A stretch of 52,153 bases of DNA from an uncultured Lewinella sp. GTDB taxonomy: Bacteria; Bacteroidota; Bacteroidia; Chitinophagales; Saprospiraceae. The stretch covers positions 1-52,153 of the forward strand of contig CAJXPD010000037.1 of NCBI GenBank assembly GCA_913057785.1, written 5' to 3'. Numbering within the stretch: the stretch's first letter is position 1; each line of letters starts with the position of its first letter. A model generated the notes under the pieces. That model had not been told where the DNA came from, ran no database searches, and saw nothing but the letters and a program-made list of their open reading frames with translations. Of this stretch, positions 8,009 through 17,106 are shown piece after piece. The position numbers and the translations under genes are program-made.

Positions 8009-8064
8009 AGTAACATACTTAATCGGGCGCTTGGACCTCTCCAGTCCTGTTTGCCCTTGGATTT

Positions 8065-9168
8065 TTATTCTTGAAGCAAGGCTTCGTAAACTTTCTTCAT
8101 CTCTCTAACAGATCGTTCTACGCTCAAAAAGGAAGCAATGTGTGCTTGCCCTTTCTTTCCCATATCTGCCCTTAATTCCGCGTCAAAGGCGAGCTTCTCA
8201 ATGGCTTTAGCCAAGGCCGCCGGATCACGAGGAGGAACGACTAGCCCTGTTTCCCCATCGATGGCCATACCCCGATTTCCCGCAATAGAGGTGATGATCG
8301 TAGGATTACCAATAAACATAGCTTCCAGTGCGCCCTTCGGCGTCGCCTCCCCAAAAATAGAGGGTAGGATACTGAAGTCGCAGGCTTTGACAATTTCCAA
8401 AACATCTCGGCGGAAGCCAGGAAAATGAACTCGATCTTTATAAGGGCTGTTTTCTAGAATTTTCAATACTTCCGGTGAATCCATATTTCTGCCAATGAGC
8501 AGGAAGTGAATGGGCGCATCAGGTGGAAGTAGTTTGGTGGCCTCCATCAAATACGGAATCCCCTTCATCTTTCGAGCATTGGCTACGATACTAGCCGTCA
8601 CGGCATTTGGGGGAAGATTGAATTCGGATAGATCAGCGGCCTTTACCCCTTCATACCAAGCTAAGCGATGCCCTTTATTCACCGTTACCGCTTTGCTCTT
8701 TTTGAAGAAAAGTTGCTGATGAAATAGTTCTTTTACAGAATCAGCTAGACAAGTAATTTTATCCACTCGCGGATTCAAGTGGGTCAGATAGCAGGTCGGA
8801 TCATACCAGTGAATATTTCCGGTATATCCCCGGTAGGTGACCACCTTAACGGGTAAATTCCAAGCCGCTTGCAAGCCCGTGATAATAGCCGGATTATTGA
8901 ATAGATGTAATATCTGGTGCTGTCCCTTAAGCAACTCCTCTCGAATCAGGCGAACAGCAACTCGATCAAACTTCTTGGTGGGATGAAAGTCAATGACTCG
9001 AATCCCCGCCTCTCTAAATCTGGCCGCAAAGGGTGCATGACCGAAAGTCATCACTTCTACCTCTACTCCCTCCTTCTTCAACCCAATGAATAGCTCCCCC
9101 TCCGGCCGAACAGCATTGTAATTGTCATCATAGTTACTGATGACTAGCACCTTAATTGGCTTACTCAT
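8065..9168 (-). CDS. Glycosyltransferase, GT-B fold, family 4-like
   Basis: A 367-residue protein without signal peptide. The N-terminal half has VLVISNYDDNYNAVRPEGE and the C-terminal Rossmann half has NARKMKGIPYLMEA, HFLLIGRNMD and GEATPKGALEAMFIGNP. The last contains the EX7E motif (Glu274/Glu282) that binds the nucleotide sugar in retaining group 1 transferases. The acceptor and sugar cannot be read from sequence; cell-envelope or exopolysaccharide glycan is likely. It is the first gene of the packed minus-strand run, without other polysaccharide genes beside it. Confidence 0.88.
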   Translation of the reverse strand: MSKPIKVLVISNYDDNYNAVRPEGELFIGLKKEGVEVEVMTFGHAPFAARFREAGIRVIDFHPTKKFDRVAVRLIREELLKGQHQILHLFNNPAIITGLQAAWNLPVKVVTYRGYTGNIHWYDPTCYLTHLNPRVDKITCLADSVKELFHQQLFFKKSKAVTVNKGHRLAWYEGVKAADLSEFNLPPNAVTASIVANARKMKGIPYLMEATKLLPPDAPIHFLLIGRNMDSPEVLKILENSPYKDRVHFPGFRRDVLEIVKACDFSILPSIFGEATPKGALEAMFIGNPTIITSIAGNRGMAIDGETGLVVPPRDPAALAKAIEKLAFDAELRADMGKKGQAHIASFLSVERSVREMKKVYEALLQE

Positions 9169-9225
9169 ATATTGACATTCATCGGAGTTGACGGTAACGT
9201 CAGTTCCGCATTAATCCGCTAATTC

Positions 9226-10074
9226 CTATTCTTGGCCCTTAAGGATTCCTTCCCGAACTGCCTCACGTTTAACACCATGCAGCTGTACAGGTGTATCCTT
9301 TTTGCGACGCAAACGCATATTCAGGAACTCCACAAATAGGGAGAAAGCAATGGCGAAGTAGAGATACCCTTTAGGTACCGCTCCAATACCTGCACCTGCA
9401 ATTTCAACATGTGCTAAGTGAGCTCCTTCTGCAATAAGCATGAAACCAATCAGAATCAAGAAGGCCAATCCCAACATTTGAATCGTTGGATGCTTATTTA
9501 CAAAATTGGCCACTGGATTAGCAAATAGCATCATGATCAAAACGGATACAACAACGGCAATAATCATGATCACCAAAGCACCATAAACGCCGTTGGTCAT
9601 CCCCACTGCAGTCAAGATGGAATCAAAGGAAAATACAATATTGATCAGCGTAATCTGCATGATCACCTGTGTCAAGGTTGCTTTAGCCTTCCCGCCACCA
9701 CCGTTCATATGATCATCTCCTTCCAGTTTATGATGGATCTCGGAGGTACTTTTATACAGCAGAAATAATCCTCCGATAATGAGAATTATACTCTGTCCTG
9801 AAAACCCTCCGGAGAAAACACTGCCGTGAAACTCTAGCCAGGGTTCCTCCATGGCGACCAAAATAGATACACCAAAAAGTAGTACAATCCGCAGTACCAT
9901 GGCTAGTACAAGTCCTACATTGGTAGCTTTGGGTCTTTCCTCTTCTTCCAGTTTGTTTGAGGCAATAGAAATGAAAATGATATTGTCAATTCCCAGTACG
10001 ATTTCCAAGAAGGTAAGGGTCAGAAGACTCATCCAAACCTCAGCACTCGCGAAATCGGGCATAATCAGTTCCAT
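9226..10074 (-). CDS. TerC-family integral membrane protein
   Basis: A 282-residue membrane protein with about seven helices. The two family-defining acidic helices are present: TFLEIVLGIDNIIFI (21-35, Asp30) and NIVFSFDSILTAVGM (145-159, Asp151). TerC proteins are linked to tellurite resistance and, in several bacteria, to manganese export during metallation of secreted proteins. A cytosolic loop rich in charged and Gly residues (HHKLEGDDHMNGGGGKA) links the halves. TerC genes are often behind a yybP-ykoY manganese riboswitch; the roughly 400-base upstream region here shows no convincing one. Confidence 0.92.
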   Translation of the reverse strand: MELIMPDFASAEVWMSLLTLTFLEIVLGIDNIIFISIASNKLEEEERPKATNVGLVLAMVLRIVLLFGVSILVAMEEPWLEFHGSVFSGGFSGQSIILIIGGLFLLYKSTSEIHHKLEGDDHMNGGGGKAKATLTQVIMQITLINIVFSFDSILTAVGMTNGVYGALVIMIIAVVVSVLIMMLFANPVANFVNKHPTIQMLGLAFLILIGFMLIAEGAHLAHVEIAGAGIGAVPKGYLYFAIAFSLFVEFLNMRLRRKKDTPVQLHGVKREAVREGILKGQE

Positions 10075-10471
10075 AGTTGATTTTTTAGTCAGTAAAAGAG
10101 CAACATTATAGTCAAAGAAGCCCGAAGCTTCGAACCTCTTCGAGTAGCATCTACAGGGGAGAAAGCAGTTTAGGAAATGCTAAAATGATTCCGACAAAAG
10201 AGGATTTCACTAATCCCCAAACTTCTCTGTGTCAGCTATAGTATTATTTCCGGTGCAATTTTACGAAATGTCTAGCAAAGCAGGGGGCTTTGGTCTGTTT
10301 TTTAGAAAAATGCCTGTTGTAGCTCCTGGTCGATCTGATTCTTCGGTAATAACGAATTTCTGCCCTACTTATCGAAAAAGTAGTACCACTCCATGAATTA
10401 TCGTTTAAATTTGCATCCTCAGTACCCCTTTAGCTGCACTAAAGGAGAATTCGACAAGTTTTAAATGGACT
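10075..10471. other. Divergent intergenic region between terC and the DUF6495-type gene
   Basis: No gene found. It must hold the terC promoter (no perfect -7 box seen; TAAAATTG near 10260 on the minus strand is a 7/8 match) and the plus-strand promoter with -7 box TAAATTTG at 10406-10413. A 7-bp hairpin CCTTTAG-CTGCA-CTAAAGG (10427-10433 with 10439-10445) lies in the plus-strand leader. Confidence 0.5.
10406..10413 (+). promoter_or_regulatory. -7 promoter box (TAAATTTG) for the 10472 gene
   Basis: Perfect TAnnTTTG match 58 bases upstream of the start; no clear TTTG at -33. Confidence 0.55.
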
Positions 10472-10948
10472 ATGAAATATAGAAGATTACGTATTGATGA
10501 GCTGCAAGGCCTCGAGAAGGATTTCATTAATTTCTTGGCTGCTAATTCAGTAACGAGCGATGACTGGGAAAAGCTGAAGAATGAATCGCAGGAGAAGGCA
10601 GAGCAAATGATTGAGATCTTCAGCGACATGATTTTTGAACAAACTTTGCAAAAGGTAGACTATCTGGAGCAAAAGTCTGCTCGGGAGATTCGTACCTATC
10701 ATTGCGGTCCGGATAAATTAAGTATGATAGGTATCATGGTGGAAGGAGAAACCAGCCTAGATTTTAGGCAAAATCTTGATCCGCAACAGATGATGGCTCA
10801 GCTGGGATTATCTGGAGCTCAATTGAAACTATTCAAAGGAGAAAAATCATACAAAAAAGAACGAAATCAAGAGCTCTTTGACCTAATGGAACAAGGTGCC
10901 TTGATTTCCAGAGACGGCCATTTGTATAAAACATTGGCGCAGTTGTAG
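10472..10948 (+). CDS. DUF6495-type conserved Bacteroidota protein of unknown function
   Basis: A 158-residue acidic cytoplasmic protein starting MKYRRLRIDELQGLEKDFIN with FLAANSVTSDDWEKLKNE, EIFSDMIFEQTLQKVDYLEQ and a middle segment IRTYHCGPDKLSMIG. I recognise the N-terminal pattern from a conserved Bacteroidota family of unknown function, which I recall as DUF6495. No catalytic motif is visible. It has its own promoter (10406) and precedes the TonB receptor gene by 44 bases on the same strand, possibly sharing its transcript. Confidence 0.75.
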   Translation: MKYRRLRIDELQGLEKDFINFLAANSVTSDDWEKLKNESQEKAEQMIEIFSDMIFEQTLQKVDYLEQKSAREIRTYHCGPDKLSMIGIMVEGETSLDFRQNLDPQQMMAQLGLSGAQLKLFKGEKSYKKERNQELFDLMEQGALISRDGHLYKTLAQL

Positions 10949-10992
10949 ATCGACCCAAATCTAAAGTCAGAATTTACCTAAACTCCGTCATA

Positions 10993-13689
10993 ATGCCCAT
11001 TAGATCTAGCACATCTTGGCTTGTTTCGGGCACGCTCACCTTTTTATTCCTGCTACTCAGCCACCTGAGCGTAGCGCAGGTAGCCTTAGATCAAAAATTG
11101 ACGTACCTAGGGAAGCGTCAGAATCTAGATAGCCATTTACGGCAAATTGAACAGCAAACGGGTTGCTCCTTTAGTTACAGTGCTTTACCGAGATCTAAGA
11201 GAAGGATCAAAGTTTCCATCCATAATCAGCCCTTAACCCATCTGCTGGATCTTTTAGGAAGGCGGTATCATTTCCAATACCGGCAAATCGGGCGGCAGAT
11301 TGTGCTGAAGAGCATTCGTCAACCGGCTTTGAACCTGGAAGTAAGTCCCGCAGCGATTCCAGCCAGTCCTCCTGCTCCTCTCACCCAAACCATTAGAGGG
11401 AAGATTATTGATGCACAATCTAAGATGCCTCTGATTGGGGCCAACATTTATTTAATGGACACTCAGGATTTTCTTGGCACCTCAACGGATGAAAAGGGCT
11501 CATTCATCTTGTCCGAAGTCCCTGTTGGTCGTCAGCGACTGGAAGCAAGCTACATTGGCTATGATTCCTATCAGGTCACCGCCCTAAAAGTGATTAGCGG
11601 TAAGGAATCTGACCTCCTGATCGAATTGACCGAATCCACGAATGTCCTTTCGGAAATCGTAGTTCGAGCGAAGATAGATAAGATGTCGCCACTGAATGAA
11701 ATGGCAACAATCAGTGCAAGGGCATTTACCGTTGAGGAAACCAGTAGATATGCCGCCAGCTTTCTCGATCCAGCCCGCATGGTTAAATCCTTTCCTGGCG
11801 TATCCTTCATTAATGACTTGGAAAATGAGATTATCATAAGAGGAAATCCACCCGTCAGTTTGCTTTGGCGCCTAGAAGGAGTGCCCATTCCTAATCCCAA
11901 TCATTTCGGAACTGTTGGGAGCAGTAGTGGAGCCATTAGCATGTTAAGCAGCAACACAATGGCCAATTCTGATTTCTTTACCGGTGCTTTCCCCTCGGAA
12001 TATGGCAATTCTCTATCGGGTGTATTTGATCTAAAAATGCGCCAAGGCAATGCCAGCAAACCAGAAACTACCTTACTGATTGGCTCTTTGGGGATTGATT
12101 TTGCTACAGAAGGGCCACTGAAGAAAAGCAATGGAAGTTCCTACCTAGTCAACTATCGCTATTCCAGCTTGGCACTTTTAGACGCCATCGGGTTAAATCC
12201 AACCCAACTCCAGTCTATACCAAATTATCAGGATCTTTCCTTTAAGCTCCATTTTCCTACTGAAAAAGCAGGGATATTTGATGTGTTCGGTCTAGGAGGA
12301 TTCAATTTTGATGGCATTGAGGTTGATCTTCGAGAGCAAAACGATCCTGATGACTATTTCGAAGAGTTTGACAAAAACACCTTGGCCATTGCGGGTGTTT
12401 CTCATCTTTATTCTTTTAGCAGCAAGGACTATCTAAAAACTACCGCTGCCCTATCCTTTAACCGCTTGTATTACGAATTCAATCGTTTGGAGCAAGCTCC
12501 TATATTTCCGGAAGTCAATCTAGAGCGGGAAAGCTATCGCTACTTGCAAGGTACGCTCAACCTTAGTTACACGCGCAAATTCAACGTACACCATCATCTC
12601 CGGATGGGTTTCACTGAGAATGCAACGCAGCACAATTTGCTCTTCTCTCAGCTAAATCTAAATAGCCAGGATTCGATCTACTATTTACTGAAAGACCAAG
12701 GTATAGAGCATTTACTACAGTCCTTCGTGCAATGGCAGATCCGTCCGAATCCGTCCTGGACTATCAACTTAGGCTTTCACCAGCTTTACCACAGTCTGAA
12801 TGGGGCCAGTAGTACAGAACCGCGGATTGCCCTCAAGTGGCAGTTCTCTCCGCAGCAAAACCTATCGTTGGGCATCGGTAAACATAGCCACGTTGGAGAC
12901 ATTACTACCTATTTGGCGAGGCGATTTGACGCGCAAAATCAAGGGGTTCAACCCTTCAGGAATTTGAATATTCCGAAGGCCTGGCACTATATCCTGGGCT
13001 ATCAATGGCGATTTGCCAAGGATTGGCATTTTAAGGCGGAGGCTTATTACCAGTACCTGTTCGATGTTCCAGTTTCTACCTCTAGTGAATTCCCGCTCAA
13101 TACCACCTTTAATATTGCAAACAACTATGACGTCCTGAATTCTGTAGAACTGGATTTTTCTAATGCGGGCACAGGAAGAAATATTGGCTTCGAATTCACC
13201 ATTGAAAAATTCTTCTCCAAACAGTATTACCTGCTGTTCACAGGGTCGGTCTACGATGCCAAATTCCGGACCTTTGACAATCAATTATTTAGTACAAGGT
13301 TTAATGGCAATTATATCTTCAACTTCACCAGTGGAAGGGAATGGCTACTAAGAAAAAAGGACATCTTTAGTTTGAATACGCGGATTGTACTTGCGGATGG
13401 GAATCGATATACACCGATTGATTTGGAGGCATCCCAAGAACGTGGTCGTACGATCTTTCGTTCAGACTTGCTCTTCACAGAAAAGGCCCCTTTATACTTT
13501 AGACCTGATCTAAGTCTCACTTATACGATGAATAAGAAGAAGGCCAGTCATGCCTTTCAGATCGATATACAGAATATAATCCACCTGCGAAACACCTCTG
13601 GCTTTTACTATGACCGGGCCTTTGAGCAAGTTTTTCCGATTCTCCACACCGGAATAATTCCCGTTGTCTATTATCGCTTAAGTTTTTAG
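10993..13689 (+). CDS. TonB-dependent receptor with N-terminal STN and carboxypeptidase-like domains
   Basis: An 898-residue outer membrane receptor. Order: signal peptide (about 1-28, ending SVAQ); STN domain (about 32-105, HLRQIEQQTGCSFSYS and NQPLTHLLDLL); carboxypeptidase D regulatory-like Ig fold (about 130-215, IRGKIIDAQSKMPLIGANIY); plug (about 225-360, FPGVSFINDLENEIIIRG); then a 22-strand-type barrel to the C terminus ending VVYYRLSF. STN domains in this setting usually contact an anti-sigma factor (FecR/FecI system), yet no sigma/anti-sigma pair adjoins. The substrate is not evident. The gene is convergent with trmD, with only 7 bases between the stops. Confidence 0.9.
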   Translation: MPIRSSTSWLVSGTLTFLFLLLSHLSVAQVALDQKLTYLGKRQNLDSHLRQIEQQTGCSFSYSALPRSKRRIKVSIHNQPLTHLLDLLGRRYHFQYRQIGRQIVLKSIRQPALNLEVSPAAIPASPPAPLTQTIRGKIIDAQSKMPLIGANIYLMDTQDFLGTSTDEKGSFILSEVPVGRQRLEASYIGYDSYQVTALKVISGKESDLLIELTESTNVLSEIVVRAKIDKMSPLNEMATISARAFTVEETSRYAASFLDPARMVKSFPGVSFINDLENEIIIRGNPPVSLLWRLEGVPIPNPNHFGTVGSSSGAISMLSSNTMANSDFFTGAFPSEYGNSLSGVFDLKMRQGNASKPETTLLIGSLGIDFATEGPLKKSNGSSYLVNYRYSSLALLDAIGLNPTQLQSIPNYQDLSFKLHFPTEKAGIFDVFGLGGFNFDGIEVDLREQNDPDDYFEEFDKNTLAIAGVSHLYSFSSKDYLKTTAALSFNRLYYEFNRLEQAPIFPEVNLERESYRYLQGTLNLSYTRKFNVHHHLRMGFTENATQHNLLFSQLNLNSQDSIYYLLKDQGIEHLLQSFVQWQIRPNPSWTINLGFHQLYHSLNGASSTEPRIALKWQFSPQQNLSLGIGKHSHVGDITTYLARRFDAQNQGVQPFRNLNIPKAWHYILGYQWRFAKDWHFKAEAYYQYLFDVPVSTSSEFPLNTTFNIANNYDVLNSVELDFSNAGTGRNIGFEFTIEKFFSKQYYLLFTGSVYDAKFRTFDNQLFSTRFNGNYIFNFTSGREWLLRKKDIFSLNTRIVLADGNRYTPIDLEASQERGRTIFRSDLLFTEKAPLYFRPDLSLTYTMNKKKASHAFQIDIQNIIHLRNTSGFYYDRAFEQVFPILHTGIIPVVYYRLSF

Positions 13690-13696
13690 CAGGCGG

Positions 13697-14389
13697 CTAG
13701 TTTCCCGCTTCGTTTTTATTTAAAAGGTCAGGCCTACGATCCTGGGTCCGCTGTAGAGATTGTTCGTAACGCCATTTTTCAATTTCTTTGAAATTTCCGG
13801 AAAGCAGTACATCTGGCACTTTCCATCCCCTAAATTCAGCTGGACGTGTATACACTGGAGGCGCGAGGAGGTCATCCTGAAAAGAATCAAACAAGGCAGA
13901 GGTTTCATCATTGAGCACCCCTGGTAACAATCGACCAATGGCATCTACCAGGACGGCAGCAGGTAATTCTCCCCCTGAAAGCACGTAATCACCAATGGAG
14001 ATCTCTCGCGTAATGAAATGGGTCCGAATTCGTTCATCAATGCCTTTATAATGACCGCATAAAATCATAAGATTCTCTTTCATGGATAGCTGGTTACAAA
14101 TACCTTGATCCAGTCTTGATCCATCGGGCGTCATATATATGATCTCGTCATAGGTTCGCTCGGCTTGCAATTGCTCAATACAATTCACCACAGGTTCCAA
14201 ACGCATTACCATTCCCGCTCCCCCACCAAATTGATAATCATCCAACTGCTTGTGCTTACCCAGTCCATATGCCCGCAAATCGTGTATATGAACTTCCAGC
14301 CGCCCCTTTTCTTGAGCACGCTTCATGATTGAATGTTCCAGTGGGCTTTTCAATAATTCCGGCAGCACTGACAATATATCTATCCTCAT
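13697..14389 (-). CDS. trmD: tRNA (guanine-N1-)-methyltransferase
   Basis: A 230-residue SPOUT methyltransferase starting [36 protein letters not shown] (51-66), [13 protein letters not shown] (109-121) and [14 protein letters not shown] (131-144) form the trefoil-knot SAM site. [16 protein letters not shown] follows. TrmD makes m1G37 in tRNAs reading CUN, CCN and CGG codons and prevents frameshifting. Length is normal. It is not in the usual rpsP-rimM-trmD-rplS operon here, standing between a convergent receptor gene and a divergent small gene. Confidence 0.97.
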   Translation of the reverse strand: MRIDILSVLPELLKSPLEHSIMKRAQEKGRLEVHIHDLRAYGLGKHKQLDDYQFGGGAGMVMRLEPVVNCIEQLQAERTYDEIIYMTPDGSRLDQGICNQLSMKENLMILCGHYKGIDERIRTHFITREISIGDYVLSGGELPAAVLVDAIGRLLPGVLNDETSALFDSFQDDLLAPPVYTRPAEFRGWKVPDVLLSGNFKEIEKWRYEQSLQRTQDRRPDLLNKNEAGN

Positions 14390-14531
14390 AAATCGTTAAA
14401 CCTTTATTAAAGTAATTGACTGAGCGAGAATAAGCTCGTATCTTCTGGAAGTATGTTTGGCATCCACTTTTTGACTGTTAAAGCAAGCGCCAAGCATACC
14501 CTGAAACATTACCCTTTTAATACATCCGACC

Positions 14532-14813
14532 ATGAAAAGCAACATTGAAAAAGCGGTAGCTATTATCGCTTCCCTCAGCCTTCTTTTGGGCCTAAGCATC
14601 GGCCAAATCCACCAGCAACAGCAAGAAATCAAACAGCTCAAGGCTTCTCATTCTTCTTTTGATTCAGACCACATTCGGATCATGATTGACGGTGATCGGC
14701 TTATTGAACTCTCTACCATGAACGATGCGCTGGAAAGAGTGGAATATAAACTTAAGGAAAAGGAGGAAAAGCTCCGGCATTTCCGCTGCCGAATTGGCCG
14801 CCATGCTGAATAG
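14532..14813 (+). CDS. Small membrane-anchored coiled-coil protein, unknown function
   Basis: A 93-residue protein: one hydrophobic segment (about 8-24, AVAIIASLSLLLGLSIG) then a polar, Gln-rich helical stretch (HQQQQEIKQLK) and a Lys/Glu-rich coiled coil (DALERVEYKLKEKEEKL). It would be anchored in the inner membrane with the coil outside or inside. It is divergent from trmD and followed by a shared terminator-like hairpin at 14839-14884, which supports it being transcribed. No family recognised. Confidence 0.55.
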   Translation: MKSNIEKAVAIIASLSLLLGLSIGQIHQQQQEIKQLKASHSSFDSDHIRIMIDGDRLIELSTMNDALERVEYKLKEKEEKLRHFRCRIGRHAE

Positions 14814-14838
14814 CTAAGTTAGCACCTGGACTCAACAC

Positions 14839-14884
14839 AAAGGGCGCTGAAAGATAGTCAATCATTTATCCTTCAACGCCCTTT
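14839..14884. terminator. Bidirectional terminator between convergent genes
   Basis: AAAGGGCG (14839-14846) pairs with CGCCCTTT (14877-14884), extended by four more pairs after one mismatch, between the stops at 14813 (plus) and 14906 (minus). T-tracts are short on both sides. Confidence 0.6.
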
Positions 14885-14905
14885 TGTCATTTATAGAAGA
14901 AGGAA

Positions 14906-15598
14906 TTACTTAATTCCTAAAAGCTCTACTTCAAAAACCAAGGTAGAAAATGGCTTAATGGTAGGTCCAGCTCCTCTGTCACCGTACGCCAAGTTATAGG
15001 GAATAAAAAGCTTCCACTTAGATCCCGTTTGCATCAACTGCAAGGCTTCTACCCAGCCAGAAATAACCTGTGTCACGCCAAATTCCGCTGGAGTTCCTCG
15101 TTGAACTGAGCTATCAAAGATCGTTCCATCCAATAAGGTGCCATGATAGTGAACACTAACTTTATCGCTTGCGGCAGGCTTAGGGCCTGTCCCTTCTTTC
15201 ATGATCTCATATTGCAAACCACTAGGAAGTGTAGTCACCCCTTCACGTTTTGCATTCTCTGCCAAAAACTTCTTCCCGGCTTCAATGGTACCAGCATGAG
15301 CCTTTGACTTCTGTTCCGTTAGGTATTGCTGTGCAATTTGGTTGGCCCTCTCGGCAGAGATCTGTAAGGCATTTCCTTGCATGACATCTGCTAGCCCTTT
15401 CGCAAAGTCAGATCCATCCAGATCATTAAAACCTTGCTGCTTCAGATTTTGGGCTACCAAAACACCCATGCTGTAACTTAAAGAATCCATTTCTTCTTGT
15501 GCATTAAGGATTAAAGTGCCACATAAGGCACCCATAAATAAAATATGCTTAACTAGTGTTGTCGTTGGTTTGCTGTTGCCGCCCTTCAAACGGCGCAC
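14906..15598 (-). CDS. FKBP-type peptidyl-prolyl isomerase, Mip/FkpA-like, exported
   Basis: A 230-residue protein with a hydrophobic export signal (HILFMGALCGTLILNAQ), an N-terminal helical dimerisation region (LSYSMGVLVAQNLKQQGF to LAENAKREGV) and a C-terminal FKBP domain (about 120-230). The FKBP domain has VHYHGTLLDGTIFDSSVQRG, QVISGWVEALQLMQTGSKWK and IPYNLAYGDRGAG. It speeds prolyl isomerisation and acts as a periplasmic chaperone. The start is uncertain: the listed one is GTG at 15598; a TTG at 15589 gives a shorter but still adequate signal sequence, while the internal ATG would leave no basic N-region. Confidence 0.92.
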   Translation of the reverse strand: MRRLKGGNSKPTTTLVKHILFMGALCGTLILNAQEEMDSLSYSMGVLVAQNLKQQGFNDLDGSDFAKGLADVMQGNALQISAERANQIAQQYLTEQKSKAHAGTIEAGKKFLAENAKREGVTTLPSGLQYEIMKEGTGPKPAASDKVSVHYHGTLLDGTIFDSSVQRGTPAEFGVTQVISGWVEALQLMQTGSKWKLFIPYNLAYGDRGAGPTIKPFSTLVFEVELLGIK

Positions 15599-15635
15599 AA
15601 AGGTCAGATATTTTAAACGATATTACAAATCCGAT

Positions 15636-16199
15636 TTATTCTTCTCCCCAGCGATAAGTATCGAGATCAAATCCGGCGAGGTCTAACACGCGATCCACCA
15701 CCGTGGCTGCAAGCGCTTCGAAATCTGTAGGGCGACTATAAAAGGATGGGCTAGCGGGGCAAATGATCGTCCCCATCTCGGTAAGGCTTTTCATATTGTT
15801 GATATGCAGCAAGCTGTATGGGGTGTCCCGTGGAACCAGGATCAATCTCCTTCTTTCTTTCAAGATGACATCCGCAGCTCTCGTGACTAGATCATCTGAA
15901 ATGCCATGAGCTATCCTTCCCATCAACCCCATAGAACATGGACATACCACCATGGTCTCGTAGCGGGCCGAACCCGAGGCGAAGGGAGCCATAAAGTCCT
16001 TTTTTTCATAAAAATCGAAAGGGTATTGATCATAGTTTCTATCGCCTAGTTCATACTCCCAATTGAATTTGGCGTTGTCGCTCATAACTACTCCGACGGC
16101 CGTCCATTGATCAGACATTTGCTGGAGACGGTCCATTAAGACCTTAGCATAAATGGAGCCACTAGATCCTCCAATCCCTAATACTAACTTTTTCTTCAT
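15636..16199 (-). CDS. ubiX: Flavin prenyltransferase UbiX
   Basis: A 187-residue protein starting MKKKLVLGIGGSSGSIYAKV, with the Rossmann-like FMN-binding SGS segment, VVCPCSMGLMGRIAHGISDD and LVPRDTPYSLLHINNM. These match UbiX/Pad1 enzymes, which attach a dimethylallyl group to FMN to make the prenylated cofactor for UbiD-type decarboxylases. The frame is open up to 16250, but homologous residues start at 16199, so that ATG is chosen. No ubiD is in the window; a menaquinone-related or aromatic decarboxylase partner is expected elsewhere. Confidence 0.93.
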   Translation of the reverse strand: MKKKLVLGIGGSSGSIYAKVLMDRLQQMSDQWTAVGVVMSDNAKFNWEYELGDRNYDQYPFDFYEKKDFMAPFASGSARYETMVVCPCSMGLMGRIAHGISDDLVTRAADVILKERRRLILVPRDTPYSLLHINNMKSLTEMGTIICPASPSFYSRPTDFEALAATVVDRVLDLAGFDLDTYRWGEE

Positions 16200-16385
16200 A
16201 CGTCTTTTTCTGTTCGCTAAACCGCTCTTGTCCGCCCCCCTACAGATCAAAGGGTACAGGCGTTAAATTTATCTTAATCAAAAAATATGCCTTACCTTTA
16301 ATTCGTCATAAGCGGTATATTCAAGCGGCTGTTGAAGGAAGCACCTTTAGCCTCCTTTGCTAATCCCAAATAAAAATAGAATAAG

Positions 16386-16937
16386 ATGAGAAATGTTTTT
16401 AGAAGTGCCCTGATTCTTTGCCTTGGATTGTCAAGTCTTGCATTTGTATACCCCATTGACAATCCTAGTGATGAGGAAAATGAAACCATCACCTGGTATT
16501 CCTGGGAAGAAGCTATCGAATTACAGAAGGAGAATCCAAAGAAGTTGTTCATTGACGTATATACCGATTGGTGTGGATGGTGCAAAAAAATGGATAAATC
16601 CACCTTTAAGGATAAATCCGTAGCACGAATAATGAATAAGTACTTCTATGCGGTGAAATTCAATGCGGAACAAAAAAATTCCGTTGAATACAAGAACCAT
16701 ACTTTGAAATACATTCCCAATGCTGGGCGAAGAGGAGTACATGAATTAGCCTATGCATTACTGGATGGCCGAATGGGCTACCCTTCTTTTGTGTACTTGG
16801 ATGAGAATGGCGACAGAATCACCATTTCTCCTGGTTACAAGGACGCCAAAACTATCCAAAAGGAGCTAACCTATGTTGGTGGAGAACATTACAAGAATCA
16901 GAATTTCAACGACTTTAGCGCTACGTACGGAAAGTAG
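16386..16937 (+). CDS. Exported thioredoxin-fold protein with WCGWCK active site
   Basis: A 183-residue protein with signal peptide (about 1-22), then a thioredoxin fold: KKLFIDVYTDWCGWCKKMD (53-70, redox Cys63 and Cys66) and a cis-Pro loop GYPSFVYLDENG. This resembles DsbD-gamma/DUF255-like (thioredoxin_7) proteins that handle thiol-disulfide exchange in the periplasm. Lys after the second Cys is common in this subgroup. It stands alone between ubiX (divergent) and phhA. A -7-like TACCTTTA lies at about 16292-16299. Confidence 0.88.
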   Translation: MRNVFRSALILCLGLSSLAFVYPIDNPSDEENETITWYSWEEAIELQKENPKKLFIDVYTDWCGWCKKMDKSTFKDKSVARIMNKYFYAVKFNAEQKNSVEYKNHTLKYIPNAGRRGVHELAYALLDGRMGYPSFVYLDENGDRITISPGYKDAKTIQKELTYVGGEHYKNQNFNDFSATYGK

Positions 16938-16950
16938 AGTTCTCTTTTCG

Positions 16951-16958
16951 TACTTTTG
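16951..16958 (+). promoter_or_regulatory. -7 promoter box (TACTTTTG) upstream of the hydroxylase gene
   Basis: Perfect TAnnTTTG, 14 bases after the thioredoxin gene stop and 148 bases before the hydroxylase start. No TTTG at -33. Gives a leader of about 140 bases. Confidence 0.5.
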
Positions 16959-17020
16959 CAAATGATACAAGCAAAAGGCTAAGTTCTCGTCGAACTCGCT
17001 GATTTGCACCAAATTAAAGA

Positions 17021-17053
17021 AAGGATCCACTGCTGTAAGGGTAGTAGATCCTT
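17021..17053 (+). promoter_or_regulatory. Hairpin in the hydroxylase leader (attenuator or upstream terminator)
   Basis: AAGGATC (17021-17027) pairs with GATCCTT (17047-17053), with three further inner pairs after a mismatch, followed by CTGAATTTT. It may be the terminator of the thioredoxin gene or a leader structure of the hydroxylase gene. Confidence 0.4.
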
Positions 17054-17106
17054 CTGAATTTTAGCCCATTTTATACCACTTAGTTAACCAAATTATAACA
17101 CCACAG

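Noticed and set aside
10080-10330. Possible yybP-ykoY manganese riboswitch upstream of terC
   Set aside because: TerC genes often have one, but the conserved GGGGAGTAGC and later motif are not present in the right strand and order.
14396-14641. 81-codon minus-strand frame
   Set aside because: Overlaps the better supported plus-strand anchored coiled-coil gene; Cys/Trp/Met-rich nonsense-like composition.
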